From the NCBI GenBank assembly GCA_947476535.1, contig CANJRC010000032.1:1-32291 (forward strand): 32,291 nt of DNA. The letters are read 5' to 3'. Source of the stretch: Betaproteobacteria bacterium (GTDB lineage: Bacteria; Pseudomonadota; Gammaproteobacteria; Burkholderiales; SG8-39). Of this stretch, positions 15,923-25,171 are shown piece after piece. The position numbers were made by a program, and so were the translations under genes. The notes below the pieces were generated by a model that ran no database searches, had not been told where the DNA came from, and was given only the letters and a program-made list of their open reading frames with translations. Every line of letters begins with the position of its first letter. The first letter of the stretch is position 1.

Positions 15923-17041
15923 TCAGGCAGGCAAAGACGCCGTGAGCGCAGCGAGAAACATCTCGTTTTCGACCTGCGTGCCGATCGTCACCCGCAGGTG
16001 TCGCGGCATCTCGTAGCCCGTCACCGGCCTCACGATCACGCCTTGGCGCAGCAGCTTCTGGTACACCGTGCCGGCGCCCGGCTTGCCGTTTTCATCGGGT
16101 AGGGCGAAGCAGATGAAATTGCCGGATGAAGCGATCCAGGACAGGCCAAGCGCGCGAAAACCCGCTTCCAGTTGAGCCATGCCTGAGCGGTTGAGTGCAT
16201 AGGACTGGTCCACGAACGCTTGGTCGGCCAGCGCAGCGTGCGCCGCGGCCAATGCGAGGCTGTTGACATTGAAGGGCTGGCGCACACGGTTGAGCAGATC
16301 AGCCACTTCGGGCTTCATCAATCCATAGCCGACCCGCAGGCCCGCCAGGCCATAGGCTTTGGAGAAAGTACGAGTAATCACCAGGTTGTCGTGCCGCTCG
16401 AGCCAGCGCGCGCTGTTGAAACGCAATTCAGGCGGCAAGTATTCGTTGTATGCCTCATCCAGCACCACGACGACATTCGAAGGAACCTTCGACAGAAACG
16501 CCTCGATCTCTGCCGAGGCCAGGAAGGTGCCTGTGGGATTGTTCGGATTGGCGACGAACACAAGGCGAGTCTCCGGCGTGATCGCCGCGAGCATCGCGCT
16601 AAGATCGTGTCCGAAATTCTTTGCAGGCACCACAATGCCGCGCGCCCCACGGGCCTGGGTCGCCAGCGGATAAACGGCAAAAGCGTGTCGTGAATAGACC
16701 GATGCCGAGCCAGGGGTCAGGAATGCCCCGGCCACCAGTTCGAGGAGGTCGTTCGAGCCATTTCCAACGACGACGCACTCGGGCGCCAGGCTGTATCGGC
16801 GGGCCAGCGCCGCCTTGAGGTCGAATGCGTTTCCATCCGGATACCTAGCCAGATCGCCAATCGCGCTCTCGATCGCAGCGCGCGCCTTGGGGGACATTCC
16901 CAGGGGATTTTCATTGGAGGCGAGCTTGATAATGCGCGCCTCATCCAGACCCATTTCGCGTGCCAATTCGGCGATTGGCTTTCCCGGCTGGTACGGCGCG
17001 ATCGCGCGGATATACGATGGTGATTGTTCGCAGATGCTCAT
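15923..17041 (-). CDS. hisC: Histidinol-phosphate aminotransferase family (HisC-like)
   Basis: This class I/II PLP aminotransferase of the HisC family has 372 residues. It shows LASNENPLGMSPKARAAI near the N-terminus, GNGSNDLLELVAGAFLTPG, NPNNPTGTF, VVLDEAYNEYLPPE, and the PLP lysine in RTFSKAYGLAGLRVGYGL. The family is reported to act on imidazole-acetol phosphate in histidine synthesis, and paralogues accept phenylpyruvate or prephenate. Lying between pheA and tyrA rather than among his genes, it may serve as the aromatic aminotransferase here, and another hisC may exist elsewhere. That is inference. The ATG has AAGG upstream and follows repeat copy B. Confidence 0.88.
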   Translation of the reverse strand: MSICEQSPSYIRAIAPYQPGKPIAELAREMGLDEARIIKLASNENPLGMSPKARAAIESAIGDLARYPDGNAFDLKAALARRYSLAPECVVVGNGSNDLLELVAGAFLTPGSASVYSRHAFAVYPLATQARGARGIVVPAKNFGHDLSAMLAAITPETRLVFVANPNNPTGTFLASAEIEAFLSKVPSNVVVVLDEAYNEYLPPELRFNSARWLERHDNLVITRTFSKAYGLAGLRVGYGLMKPEVADLLNRVRQPFNVNSLALAAAHAALADQAFVDQSYALNRSGMAQLEAGFRALGLSWIASSGNFICFALPDENGKPGAGTVYQKLLRQGVIVRPVTGYEMPRHLRVTIGTQVENEMFLAALTASLPA

Positions 17042-17068
17042 GACACTGACCTTGCGCTGGAAGACGTT

Positions 17069-17107
17069 AGCGTCCGTTTCAAAATGAAGTGATACATCCC
17101 CTCATGC
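17069..17107 (-). repeat. 39-bp hairpin-forming repeat, copy B (upstream of hisC)
   Basis: This is the partner of 9042-9080. It folds as ATGAGGGGA-TGTA-TCACTTCAT with a mismatch at the same stem position as copy A and a G-T wobble where copy A has G-C. It is then followed by TTTTG and CGGACGCT. It lies 28 bases before the hisC ATG. Confidence 0.6.
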
Positions 17108-17122
17108 TCCCCTACATTGGGC

Positions 17123-17146
17123 GGTTGCAATATGGATTTTGCAACC
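17123..17146. other. Inverted repeat between pheA and hisC
   Basis: GGTTGCAA and TTGCAACC form a perfect eight-base stem with an eight-base loop, six bases past the pheA stop and just upstream of repeat copy B. It has no T run of its own. It could be an operator, or part of a two-hairpin termination region together with copy B. Confidence 0.4.
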
Positions 17147-17151
17147 GGTTC

Positions 17152-18234
17152 CTAGTTCCCGGCCGAATCCGGCGATGTCGGGTAGCTTCCCAATACCCTG
17201 AGAAAGGGCGCCTTCTCGCGGATCTCGTCAAGTGCCTTCACCACCACGGCATCTGTTTCATGACCCTCAATGTCCACGAAGAACAGGTACTCCCACTGCC
17301 CGGTCCGCGCCGGCCGGGACTCGATGCGGCTCATGCTCACCCCGTACTTGGCGAAGGGGGATATCAGCTCAAGCACAGCACCCGGCCGATTGTGTGCCGA
17401 CATGACGAGGGATGTGCGATCACGCCCAGTCGCGCGAACTGACTGGGCGCCAAGGACCAGGAAGCGGGTCATGTTGCGCGTATCGTCCTCGACGTCTGCC
17501 GCTAGCACCACCAGGCCATAACGACCCGCCACCAATTCCGGTCCCAAGGCGCACGCACCGGGCTCCGCCGCAGCCCTCTTACCCGCCTCGGCATTGCTCG
17601 CAACCTCAATTCGCGAGGCACTGGGCATGTTCTGGTTCAACCAGGCGACGCACTGGCTGAATGACTGGGGATGCGAGTAGACGCGCGCAAAACTGTTTAA
17701 CGGGGCGGCGGCTTTAGCCATCAGGTTCTGGCGCACGCGAAGCACCACTTCGGCGCAAATGGTCAGTGGCGTTGACGGCAACAGGTCGAGCGTGCGGCCC
17801 ACCGCGCCTCCGGTTGAATTTTCAACCGGCACCACGGCATAACTCGCAGAACCCGACTCCGCACTGCGGAAAGCCTCATCGATGGAACTGCAAGGGATCC
17901 AATCCACGCTCTTGCCGAACTGCTTCTCGGCCGCCATCTCGGAAAAAGTGCCCGCCGGCCCCAGGTAAGCGACCGCGAGGCGCTTTTCCAGCGCCCTGCA
18001 CACCGACATGATCGACGTGAATATCTGCGTCATTCCTTCGGGCGGGATCGGGGCGTCTCCCTTGCCGCTGACGCGCCGAAGCACTTCGGCCTCACGCTCC
18101 GGCCGATAGATGGGGCTATCGCCCTTCAGCTTGCCGATTGCAACGACATGTGTCGCTCTTTCGTTTAGGAGCCCGGCGATCCGGTCATCCAGCGCGTCGA
18201 TCGAAGCACGATGTTTTCCAAGCTCGTCGGACAT
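17152..18234 (-). CDS. pheA: Bifunctional chorismate mutase / prephenate dehydratase
   Basis: PheA converts chorismate to prephenate and then to phenylpyruvate for phenylalanine. The 360 residues have an AroQ chorismate mutase domain at about 1-85 (IDALDDRIAGLLNERATHV and YRPEREAEVLRR). A prephenate dehydratase domain follows at about 90-270 (AYLGPAGTFSEMAAEKQFG, VPVENSTGGAVGRTLDLL, and the NMTRFLVLG end with the TRF motif). A C-terminal ACT domain carries SRIESRPARTGQWEYLFFVD, the phenylalanine-feedback site of the family. It starts six bases after the serA stop, and GAGGG overlaps that junction, so the two are tightly coupled. Confidence 0.95.
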   Translation of the reverse strand: MSDELGKHRASIDALDDRIAGLLNERATHVVAIGKLKGDSPIYRPEREAEVLRRVSGKGDAPIPPEGMTQIFTSIMSVCRALEKRLAVAYLGPAGTFSEMAAEKQFGKSVDWIPCSSIDEAFRSAESGSASYAVVPVENSTGGAVGRTLDLLPSTPLTICAEVVLRVRQNLMAKAAAPLNSFARVYSHPQSFSQCVAWLNQNMPSASRIEVASNAEAGKRAAAEPGACALGPELVAGRYGLVVLAADVEDDTRNMTRFLVLGAQSVRATGRDRTSLVMSAHNRPGAVLELISPFAKYGVSMSRIESRPARTGQWEYLFFVDIEGHETDAVVVKALDEIREKAPFLRVLGSYPTSPDSAGN

Positions 18235-18240
18235 GAACCC

Positions 18241-19434
18241 TCACTCGGCTTTCGGCAAATAGCGAACAACGAGCACGCCCTGAATGGCCGACAGACTGGC
18301 CGTGACACTAGCCGCTACCGGGCTATCCACGTCCACCAGGGTATAGGCCATATTTCCCTTGGATCGGTTCAACATGTTATTGATGTTGAGGCCCGCGCCA
18401 GCCATGGCGCCGGATATCTGTCCGACCATGTTAGGAACATTGGCATTAGCAATCGCGAGTCGAAATGGCGACTCGCGGTGCATGACGACATTCGGGAAAT
18501 TGACTGCATTTTGTATGTTGCCATGCTCCAGGTACTCACGCACCTGGTCCACGACCATGACGGCGCAATTGTCCTCCGCCTCCCGGGTGGATGCCCCCAG
18601 ATGCGGCAAGGCGATGACCTTTGCGTTGCCTGCCAATGCCGCGGCCGGGAAATCCGTCACATAATTCTTGAGACGGCCCGAAGCCAGGGCCGCCGTGATT
18701 GCGGTGGCGTCAACGATCTCTTCGCGGGCAAAATTCAGCAGGATCGCCCCCTGACGCATCAGGGCCAGGTTCTTTTCATTGATGAGATGACGCGTCACAT
18801 CCAACAGCGGCACGTGCACGGTCACGAAATGACTAGCCTTTAGAACCTCCTCGATCGAGTTGGCTCGCCGCACCTGCGAGGGCAATCCCCAGGCGGCATC
18901 AACGGTGATCTCCGGATCATAGCCCAGCACATCCATCCCCAGCTTGATTGCTGAGTCCGCAATCAAGCTGCCGATCTTGCCAAGCCCGATAATCCCAAGG
19001 GTATGGTTGGGCAACTCCACGCCGGCAAAGTTCTTCTTGCCGTCCTCCACCTTTTTCGCCAGCTTCGCGTCGTCTTTTTCGGCTGCTGAAACAGCCTTGA
19101 CGAATTCAAGTGCCGGCGCCAGATTACGCGCGGCAAGCAGCATTCCGGCAAGCACCAGTTCCTTGACCGCATTGGCATTGGCACCCGGAGCATTGAACAC
19201 CGGAACGCCCCGCGCACTCATGTCCTTGACCGGAATGTTGTTGGTGCCAGCCCCGGCGCGACCGATGGCCCGCACCGAGTCCGGAATCTGCATTGAGTGC
19301 ATGTCGTGGGAGCGCACGAGAATGGCGTCAGGAGCATCCTCTTTCTCACCGACCTTGTAGGACTGGGGAGGAAGTCGCTCCAAACCTACCTGCGCAATCT
19401 GGTTGAGCACCAGAATCTTGAATGGCGATTGCAT
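18241..19434 (-). CDS. serA: D-3-phosphoglycerate dehydrogenase
   Basis: SerA oxidises 3-phosphoglycerate with NAD+, the first step of serine synthesis. The 397 residues show the NAD-binding motif GIIGLGKIGSLIADSAIKLG, the catalytic Arg in LLNFAREEIVDATA, and the Glu-His pair around VIALPHLGASTREAEDN. A C-terminal ACT domain (NNMLNRSKGNMAYTLVDVD) is the usual serine-sensing module, so feedback control is likely. The ATG has AAAGG upstream. It lies between serC and pheA, linking serine and aromatic synthesis in one run of genes. Confidence 0.94.
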   Translation of the reverse strand: MQSPFKILVLNQIAQVGLERLPPQSYKVGEKEDAPDAILVRSHDMHSMQIPDSVRAIGRAGAGTNNIPVKDMSARGVPVFNAPGANANAVKELVLAGMLLAARNLAPALEFVKAVSAAEKDDAKLAKKVEDGKKNFAGVELPNHTLGIIGLGKIGSLIADSAIKLGMDVLGYDPEITVDAAWGLPSQVRRANSIEEVLKASHFVTVHVPLLDVTRHLINEKNLALMRQGAILLNFAREEIVDATAITAALASGRLKNYVTDFPAAALAGNAKVIALPHLGASTREAEDNCAVMVVDQVREYLEHGNIQNAVNFPNVVMHRESPFRLAIANANVPNMVGQISGAMAGAGLNINNMLNRSKGNMAYTLVDVDSPVAASVTASLSAIQGVLVVRYLPKAE

Positions 19435-19483
19435 TGCTGACCTTTTTCTGTGATCGGGGGGTTATCGGTGGAATGCTATATCT

Positions 19484-19497
19484 GCACGGTACCGTGC
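19484..19497. promoter_or_regulatory. 14-bp perfect palindrome upstream of serA
   Basis: GCACGGTACCGTGC is fully self-complementary and lies about 50 bases before the serA ATG, in the gap after serC. It looks like a dimer operator. The binding protein is unknown. Confidence 0.4.
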
Positions 19498-19525
19498 GCG
19501 CCAGTGATTCCTGGAGGCCGGAGGC

Positions 19526-20608
19526 TCAGGCGCGACGCGCCTCGAACTCCTTCATATACTGCACGAGCTGCCTGACGCCTTCGATCGGCATGGCATTGTA
19601 AATGGAAGCCCGCATTCCGCCGACGGCGCGATGCCCCTTCAGCTGGACCATGCCGCGCTCCTCGGCCCCCTTCAGGAAGGCGCCATCGAGCGACTCATCC
19701 TTCAACTTGAAGGGCACATTCATTCTGGAGCGATCCGCTTTGTCAACCGGGCTGCTAAAGAACGCACTCTGGTCGAGGTAGTCGTACAGCAGGGCCGCCT
19801 TGGCGATGTTATGGCGCTCGATCTGCGCGAGACCGCCCTGCTTCTTGAGCCATTTGAATACCAGCCCCGCAATGTAAATGGCGTAGGTCGGTGGCGTATT
19901 GAGCATCGAGTCGCTTTCCGCCTGCTGCTTGTAGTCGAACGCCGAGGGTGTGATGGGCAACGCCTTGCCGATGAGGTCATCGCGAACGATCACCAACGTC
20001 AGCCCGGCAGGACCAATGTTCTTTTGTGCCCCGGCATAGATCAACCCGTACCTGGCCACGTCAACCGGACGCGACATGATGTGCGAAGACATGTCTGCCA
20101 CCAGCGGCACGGATCCTGTGTCGGGAACCCAGTGATACTCCAGGCCTCCAATGGTTTCATTGCTGCAGATGTGTACGTATGCCGCGTCTGTCGTCAATTT
20201 CCAGCTATCCCTTGGCGGGATGTACGTGAATGCGCGGTCTTCGCTGCTGGCGGCCACATTCACCTTGCAGTACTTACCGGCTTCCTTGATGGATTTCTTG
20301 GACCACTCACCTGTATTGATGTAATCGGCAACACCATGGCCTCTCAACATGTTCATCGGCACGATGGCGTTCTCTGCGATGGCGCCGCCCTGGAGGAAAA
20401 GCACTTTGTAGTTCGCGGGAATCGCCATCAACTCCCTCAGATCCGCTTCGGCTTCAGCGTGGATCTTGATGAACTCCTTGCCACGGTGACTCATCTCCAT
20501 CACGCCCATGCCGGACCCATGCCAGTCCAACATCTCATCGGCCGCCTGACGCAGGACTTCCTCCGGCAGCAGTGCCGGTCCGGCGCTGAAATTGATCGCT
20601 CTTGTCAT
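19526..20608 (-). CDS. serC: Phosphoserine aminotransferase
   Basis: SerC transaminates 3-phosphohydroxypyruvate to phosphoserine with PLP, and also serves pyridoxine synthesis. The 360 residues begin [15 protein letters not shown], a family hallmark, and show HRGKEF, the PLP lysine in [17 protein letters not shown], and the closing [20 protein letters not shown]. Length is normal. The ATG has AAGGG about ten bases upstream. It lies between gyrA and serA, all on the minus strand. Confidence 0.96.
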   Translation of the reverse strand: MTRAINFSAGPALLPEEVLRQAADEMLDWHGSGMGVMEMSHRGKEFIKIHAEAEADLRELMAIPANYKVLFLQGGAIAENAIVPMNMLRGHGVADYINTGEWSKKSIKEAGKYCKVNVAASSEDRAFTYIPPRDSWKLTTDAAYVHICSNETIGGLEYHWVPDTGSVPLVADMSSHIMSRPVDVARYGLIYAGAQKNIGPAGLTLVIVRDDLIGKALPITPSAFDYKQQAESDSMLNTPPTYAIYIAGLVFKWLKKQGGLAQIERHNIAKAALLYDYLDQSAFFSSPVDKADRSRMNVPFKLKDESLDGAFLKGAEERGMVQLKGHRAVGGMRASIYNAMPIEGVRQLVQYMKEFEARRA

Positions 20609-20717
20609 CGCTGATTACCCTTGCGTAAGTTGCTATGCTGGCCACTCATAAACCAAGACCAAGCATCCTATGTTCACCACGCCAGGCGATTCTTCGCCGG
20701 CGCACGATTTTCCTGTG

Positions 20718-23387
20718 CTACTGCACCATGGGTGGTGGCGTAGCAGGACCGCCCTCGGAATCCGGGGCAGCCGATCCACCGCCCTCGTCCCCGTCCGCAG
20801 CTTCCTCACCTCCGGCCCCATCGTCACCGCTGGTCCCGTTCCCACCGTTCTCCATTTCCCCCTCGACGATGCGCTCCACGCCGGCAAGCTTGGCTCCTTC
20901 ATCGAGATTGATCAGCGTTACCCCCTGCGTGGACCGCCCCATTTCCCGAATGTCCGTCACGCTCGTACGGATCATCACGCCACCGGTTGAAATCAGCATG
21001 ATCTCATCGCGATCGTCCACCAACACGGCGCCAACCAGGGCGCCATTGCGCTCGGACGTCTGGATGGCGATCATGCCTTTCGTCCCGCGCCCGTGGCGCG
21101 TGTACTCGGATATCGCCGTCCGCTTGCCGTACCCATTCTCCGTCGCGGTCAGGACCGTGAGCTCTTCGGAAGGTGCCACAAGCATCGACACGATGTATTG
21201 GCCCTCGTCGAGCATCATGCCGCGCACGCCGCGCGCCTGGCGCCCCATCGGTCGCACGTCGTCCTCTTCGAATCGCACCGCCTTGCCGGCATCCGAAAAG
21301 AGCATCACGTCATGCTCGCCGTCGGTAATAGCCGCCCCGATCAGCTTGTCGCCTTCATCCAGTTCCACGGCGATGATGCCCTTTTCACGTGGATTGGAAA
21401 ATGCCGACAATGGCGTCTTTTTGACCGTGCCCATGGCAGTTGCCATGAATACGTAGCGGTTGTCCACGTAAGCGGCAATCGGCAATACCGCCGTGATTTT
21501 TTCGCCTTCCACCAGCGGAAACAGGTTGACCACCGGCTTGCCCCGGCTCGTTCGCGCCCCCTGCGGCACCTTGTAGACCTTCAGCCAGTAAAGTCGTCCT
21601 TTGGACGAGAAGCACAGCATGGTGTCGTGAGTGTTGGCGATGAACAGCCGATCGATGAAATCGTCTTCTTTGGTCGCCGCCGCCTGCTTGCCTCGCCCGC
21701 CGCGTCGCTGCGCACGGTAATCGGCAATCGGCTGTGACTTGACATAGCCTGCATGCGAGAACGTCACGACCACGTCTTCCGGGGTGATCAGGTCTTCCAT
21801 CGACAAATCTTCGGCGTCTATGACAATCTCGCTGCGCCGCTTGTCGCCATATTGCGCGCGAATATCGTTGAGTTCGGAAGAGATGATCTCGGTGATGCGC
21901 GCCGGCTTGGCCAGGATGTCCAGGTAGTCGGTGATCTTCCCCAGCAGCTCCTTGTATTCTTCGACGATCTTGTCCTGCTCCAGGCCCGTGAGCCTCTGGA
22001 GCCGCATCTCGAGGATCGCCTGCGCCTGGGCATCCGACAGCCGGTAGCCCTCGGACTGCAATCCGAAGTCGCCTGAAATCCCGTCGGGACGCGATGCGTC
22101 GGCGCCGGTGCGCGACAACATCTCCTCGACGACGCTCGAGCGCCACACCCGCGTCATCAAACCGACCTTCGCCTCGGCGGGCGTCTGCGAACGCTTGATG
22201 AGTTCGATGATCTCATCGACGTTCGACAGGGCCACTGCAAGGCCTTCTTGGATGTGCGCTTTCTCACGGGCCTTGCGCAGTTCAAACACGGTCCGGCGCG
22301 TCACGATCTCCCTGCGGTGCGCAAGGAAAGCATCCAGCATCTGCTTGAGATTGAGCAGGCGTGGCTGCCCGTCGAGCAGCGAGACCATGTTGATGCCGAA
22401 GGTATCCTGCAGCTGCGTCTGCTTGTACAGGTTGTTCAGCACCACGTCCGCAATCTCTCCGCGCTTGAGTTCGATGACGACGCGCATCCCGGATTTGTCG
22501 GATTCATCCTGAATGTGCGAAATGCCTTCGATCTTCTTCTCGCGCACCAGCTCGGCGATGCGCTCCAGCAGCGACTTCTTGTTCACCTGGTACGGGAGCT
22601 CATCGATGATGATCGCCTGCCGGTTGCCCTTCTCGAGATCCTCCACGTGCGTGCGCCCCCGCATGACCAGTCGGCCCCGACCGGTGCGGTAGGCATCGCG
22701 CACCCCACCCACACCGTAGATGATGCCGGCCGTCGGGAAATCGGGCGCCTTCACGATGCCAATCAGGTCGTCGATGCTCATGTCGGGCTGCTGCAACAGT
22801 CGCTGGCAGGCCTCGATGATGTCGGACAGGTTATGCGGCGGAATATTGGTCGCCATCCCGACCGCGATTCCCGATGATCCGTTGACGAGAAGGTTCGGAA
22901 AGCGCGCAGGCAGCACCAGCGGCTCCTGTTCCTTGCCGTCGTAGTTCGGCCCGAAGTCGACCGTTTCTTTGTCGATATCGGCCAGCAGCTCGGATGAAAT
23001 CCTGTCGAGCCGACACTCGGTATAGCGCATCGCGGCGGCATTGTCGCCGTCAATGGAGCCGAAATTGCCCTGGCCGTCGATCAATGTGTAGCGAAGGCTG
23101 AAGTCCTGCGCCATGCGCACCAGGGTGTCGTAGATCGCCGAGTCGCCATGTGGGTGGAACTTGCCCATGACCTCGCCGACCACGCGGGCGCACTTGACGA
23201 ACGGTCGGTTCCACACCGTGTTCGACTCGTGCATCGCATAAAGAACCCGGCGATGCACCGGCTTGAGTCCGTCCCTCACATCCGGCAGCGCCCTTCCAAC
23301 GATTACGCTCATTGCGTAATCCAGGTAGGACCTCCGCATTTCTGCTTCTAGGCTGACTAGCAGCGTTTCTTTTGCGAACTGATCCAT
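20718..23387 (-). CDS. gyrA: DNA gyrase subunit A
   Basis: GyrA is the cleavage and wrapping subunit of gyrase, which introduces negative supercoils. The 889 residues show the catalytic Tyr122 in AAAMRYTECRL and the quinolone-determining region HPHGDSAIYDTLVRMAQDF, with Ser83 and Asp87 as in sensitive E. coli. The GyrA box is QRRGGRGK at about residue 560, followed by the beta-pinwheel repeats of the C-terminal domain. The last 42 or so residues are a Gly-, Asp- and Glu-rich tail ending TPPPMVQ. Acidic tails tune supercoiling in some gyrases. A GAAGAG site precedes the ATG. The gene is divergent from the mtaD-like gene. Confidence 0.97.
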   Translation of the reverse strand: MDQFAKETLLVSLEAEMRRSYLDYAMSVIVGRALPDVRDGLKPVHRRVLYAMHESNTVWNRPFVKCARVVGEVMGKFHPHGDSAIYDTLVRMAQDFSLRYTLIDGQGNFGSIDGDNAAAMRYTECRLDRISSELLADIDKETVDFGPNYDGKEQEPLVLPARFPNLLVNGSSGIAVGMATNIPPHNLSDIIEACQRLLQQPDMSIDDLIGIVKAPDFPTAGIIYGVGGVRDAYRTGRGRLVMRGRTHVEDLEKGNRQAIIIDELPYQVNKKSLLERIAELVREKKIEGISHIQDESDKSGMRVVIELKRGEIADVVLNNLYKQTQLQDTFGINMVSLLDGQPRLLNLKQMLDAFLAHRREIVTRRTVFELRKAREKAHIQEGLAVALSNVDEIIELIKRSQTPAEAKVGLMTRVWRSSVVEEMLSRTGADASRPDGISGDFGLQSEGYRLSDAQAQAILEMRLQRLTGLEQDKIVEEYKELLGKITDYLDILAKPARITEIISSELNDIRAQYGDKRRSEIVIDAEDLSMEDLITPEDVVVTFSHAGYVKSQPIADYRAQRRGGRGKQAAATKEDDFIDRLFIANTHDTMLCFSSKGRLYWLKVYKVPQGARTSRGKPVVNLFPLVEGEKITAVLPIAAYVDNRYVFMATAMGTVKKTPLSAFSNPREKGIIAVELDEGDKLIGAAITDGEHDVMLFSDAGKAVRFEEDDVRPMGRQARGVRGMMLDEGQYIVSMLVAPSEELTVLTATENGYGKRTAISEYTRHGRGTKGMIAIQTSERNGALVGAVLVDDRDEIMLISTGGVMIRTSVTDIREMGRSTQGVTLINLDEGAKLAGVERIVEGEMENGGNGTSGDDGAGGEEAADGDEGGGSAAPDSEGGPATPPPMVQ

Positions 23388-23729
23388 GTGCTCTTCGATC
23401 TGACAGACCCGACTCGCCGCTTCATTTTTACTCGCCGCGTTTTACACCTTGTGGCGAGGTGAATTTCGGAGGGATCTTGCCGACTCTGAAAAGGGTAAAT
23501 TTTACCAGCAACCGAGTCCCCGGCCAACCAATTCAACAATTAAAAGCGTCTTCGCCGCGGCCAATTTTCTCGCCCGAGCCGAGGGCCGAATTCGCATCGA
23601 CGAGCAGTCGCGTGGTGTATGATCCGGCCAAGCTTAGCCCCGCCCTCAGGACCATGCGCCCGCGCAGCCAGCCTTTCCTTTTTTCGACCTTTTTCTTACC
23701 GATATATTCGGTTTGCTAGAGGACCGACT
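23388..23729. other. Divergent intergenic region between gyrA and the mtaD-like gene
   Basis: About 340 bases contain control elements but no convincing gene. The gyrA promoter candidate lies at 23499-23527. Towards the plus strand a TATGAT (23618-23623) could be a -10 for the deaminase gene, but no good -35 is seen. An open frame upstream of the deaminase GTG has no ribosome site. Confidence 0.5.
23494..23527 (-). promoter_or_regulatory. gyrA: Candidate gyrA promoter with palindrome over the -10
   Basis: On the minus strand TTGGCC (-35, 23527-23522) and TAAAAT (-10, 23504-23499) are 17 bases apart, with an extended TGG before the -10. The -10 sits inside a perfect inverted repeat GGTAAA-A-TTTACC (23506-23494). 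The leader to the ATG would be about 105 bases. Gyrase genes are often supercoiling-controlled through their -10 region; a repressor site is the alternative. Confidence 0.5.
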
Positions 23730-25061
23730 GTGGCGCAAGAGCTCGCAGATACGATCATCAGCGCCCGCTGGATCATCCCCGTCGAGCCGGAAGGCCAAGT
23801 CCTCAGTGGACACAGTGTCGTCATTCATGACGGCAAGATTCTGGCGCTTCTCCCCACCGATGACGCAACGACTCGGTACGACGCGGCCGAACACGTCAAA
23901 CTGCCCGACCACGCGCTGGTCCCTGGCCTAGTCAATCTGCACACCCATGCGGCGATGACCCTGCTACGCGGCCTCTCGGACGACCTGCCGCTGATGCGCT
24001 GGCTTCAGGAGCACGTCTGGCCCGCGGAAGCGAAGCATGTATCTGAGCAGTTCGTGTATGACGGATCCGTGCTTGCTTGCGCTGAAATGCTTCGCGGCGG
24101 CATCACCACGTTCAACGACATGTACTTCTTCCCGGGTGCTGCGGCGCGCGCCGCGCTCGAATCCGGAATGCGCGCAGCCATCGGCATCATTGCCATCGAA
24201 TTCCCCACGGCGTATGCAAGCGACCCCGACGACTACCTGCGCAAGGGCTTGGCGGTGCGCGATGAACTGCGAGACGAGACGCGCATCTCCTTCTGCATGG
24301 CGCCACACGCCCCCTACACGGTGTCGGACAAGACCTTCGAGCGCATCATGGTCATGGCCGATGAACTGGACCTCCCGGTGCATGTCCATATGCACGAAAC
24401 ACTGGAAGAAATCGAAACCAGCCTATCGCGCCACAAGGAGCGACCGCTGGCGCGCCTCAATCGCCTGGGACTTGTCGGCCCTCGGCTGATTGCCGTTCAT
24501 TCCGTCCATCTCGACGCAGGGGAGATAGGACTTCTCGCCGCGTCCTCCGCCTCGATTGCACATTGCCCGTCGTCCAACCTCAAGTTGGCCAGCGGTTTCG
24601 CTCCGGTGGAGCAAATGCGCATCGCAGGTATCAATGTGGGCCTTGGCACGGATGGCGCGGCCAGCAACAACCGGCTCGACATGTTTCAGGAAATGCGCAC
24701 CGCAGCCCTGCTTGCCAAAGCGGTCTGCGGGCGGGCGGAAGCCATGCCTGCCAGTGCCGCCCTCAAGGCCGCCACGCTCAATGGCGCCCGCGCGCTGGGC
24801 CTGGAGCGGCAGATCGGGACCATTACCCCTGGCAAACAGGCGGACCTTTGTGCCGTGTCTTTCGAGGGTGAGGAGATGTCGCCACACTACGATCCTCTCT
24901 CCCATTTGGTTTATGTGGCAGACCGGAAAAACGTCACCGACGTCTGGGTAGCAGGACAGCGGGTACTGAAGGGCCGGGAGTTGATCCGAATCAATACTGA
25001 CGCCTTGTACAATCGGATCCAGTTATGGCAAAATAGATTAGGCGTGGAAACATTGACTTAG
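23730..25061 (+). CDS. mtaD: Amidohydrolase, 5-methylthioadenosine / S-adenosylhomocysteine deaminase type
   Basis: This TrzA/ATZ-family amidohydrolase deaminates adenosine-type or related ring compounds. Metal-site motifs are in order: LVNLHTHAAMTLLRG (HxH), HVHMHETLEEIE, AVHSVHLD, and GLGTDGAASNNRLDMF with the catalytic Asp. The C-terminal KQADLCAV beta-sandwich completes it. I start at GTG 23730, which has GAGGA (23719-23723) at proper spacing. The upstream extension encodes a low-quality basic stretch without a ribosome site. The length, about 443 residues, fits the family. The substrate is inferred from overall resemblance; N-ethylammeline-type hydrolases share these motifs. Confidence 0.85.
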   Translation: MAQELADTIISARWIIPVEPEGQVLSGHSVVIHDGKILALLPTDDATTRYDAAEHVKLPDHALVPGLVNLHTHAAMTLLRGLSDDLPLMRWLQEHVWPAEAKHVSEQFVYDGSVLACAEMLRGGITTFNDMYFFPGAAARAALESGMRAAIGIIAIEFPTAYASDPDDYLRKGLAVRDELRDETRISFCMAPHAPYTVSDKTFERIMVMADELDLPVHVHMHETLEEIETSLSRHKERPLARLNRLGLVGPRLIAVHSVHLDAGEIGLLAASSASIAHCPSSNLKLASGFAPVEQMRIAGINVGLGTDGAASNNRLDMFQEMRTAALLAKAVCGRAEAMPASAALKAATLNGARALGLERQIGTITPGKQADLCAVSFEGEEMSPHYDPLSHLVYVADRKNVTDVWVAGQRVLKGRELIRINTDALYNRIQLWQNRLGVETLT

Positions 25062-25062
25062 C

Positions 25063-25074
25063 GCTCATATGAGC
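25063..25074. promoter_or_regulatory. 12-bp palindrome between mtaD-like gene and ompA
   Basis: GCTCATATGAGC is fully self-complementary, two bases past the deaminase stop and about 100 bases before ompA. No T run follows, so it is more likely a binding site than a terminator. A TTGACG downstream (about 25106-25111) may be an ompA -35, but I see no well-spaced -10. Confidence 0.3.
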
Positions 25075-25171
25075 TGCAAGTTCGAAAAGGCGCGTTTTAA
25101 GATTTTGACGCTCCCGAATTTCAGTCCGGCGAGTATTGAATATTCAGGGCAAGACCTTTTGAGGAGATAGC

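Noticed and set aside
23130-23160. Possible quinolone-resistance change in gyrA
   Set aside because: Ser83 and Asp87 are both the sensitive-type residues.
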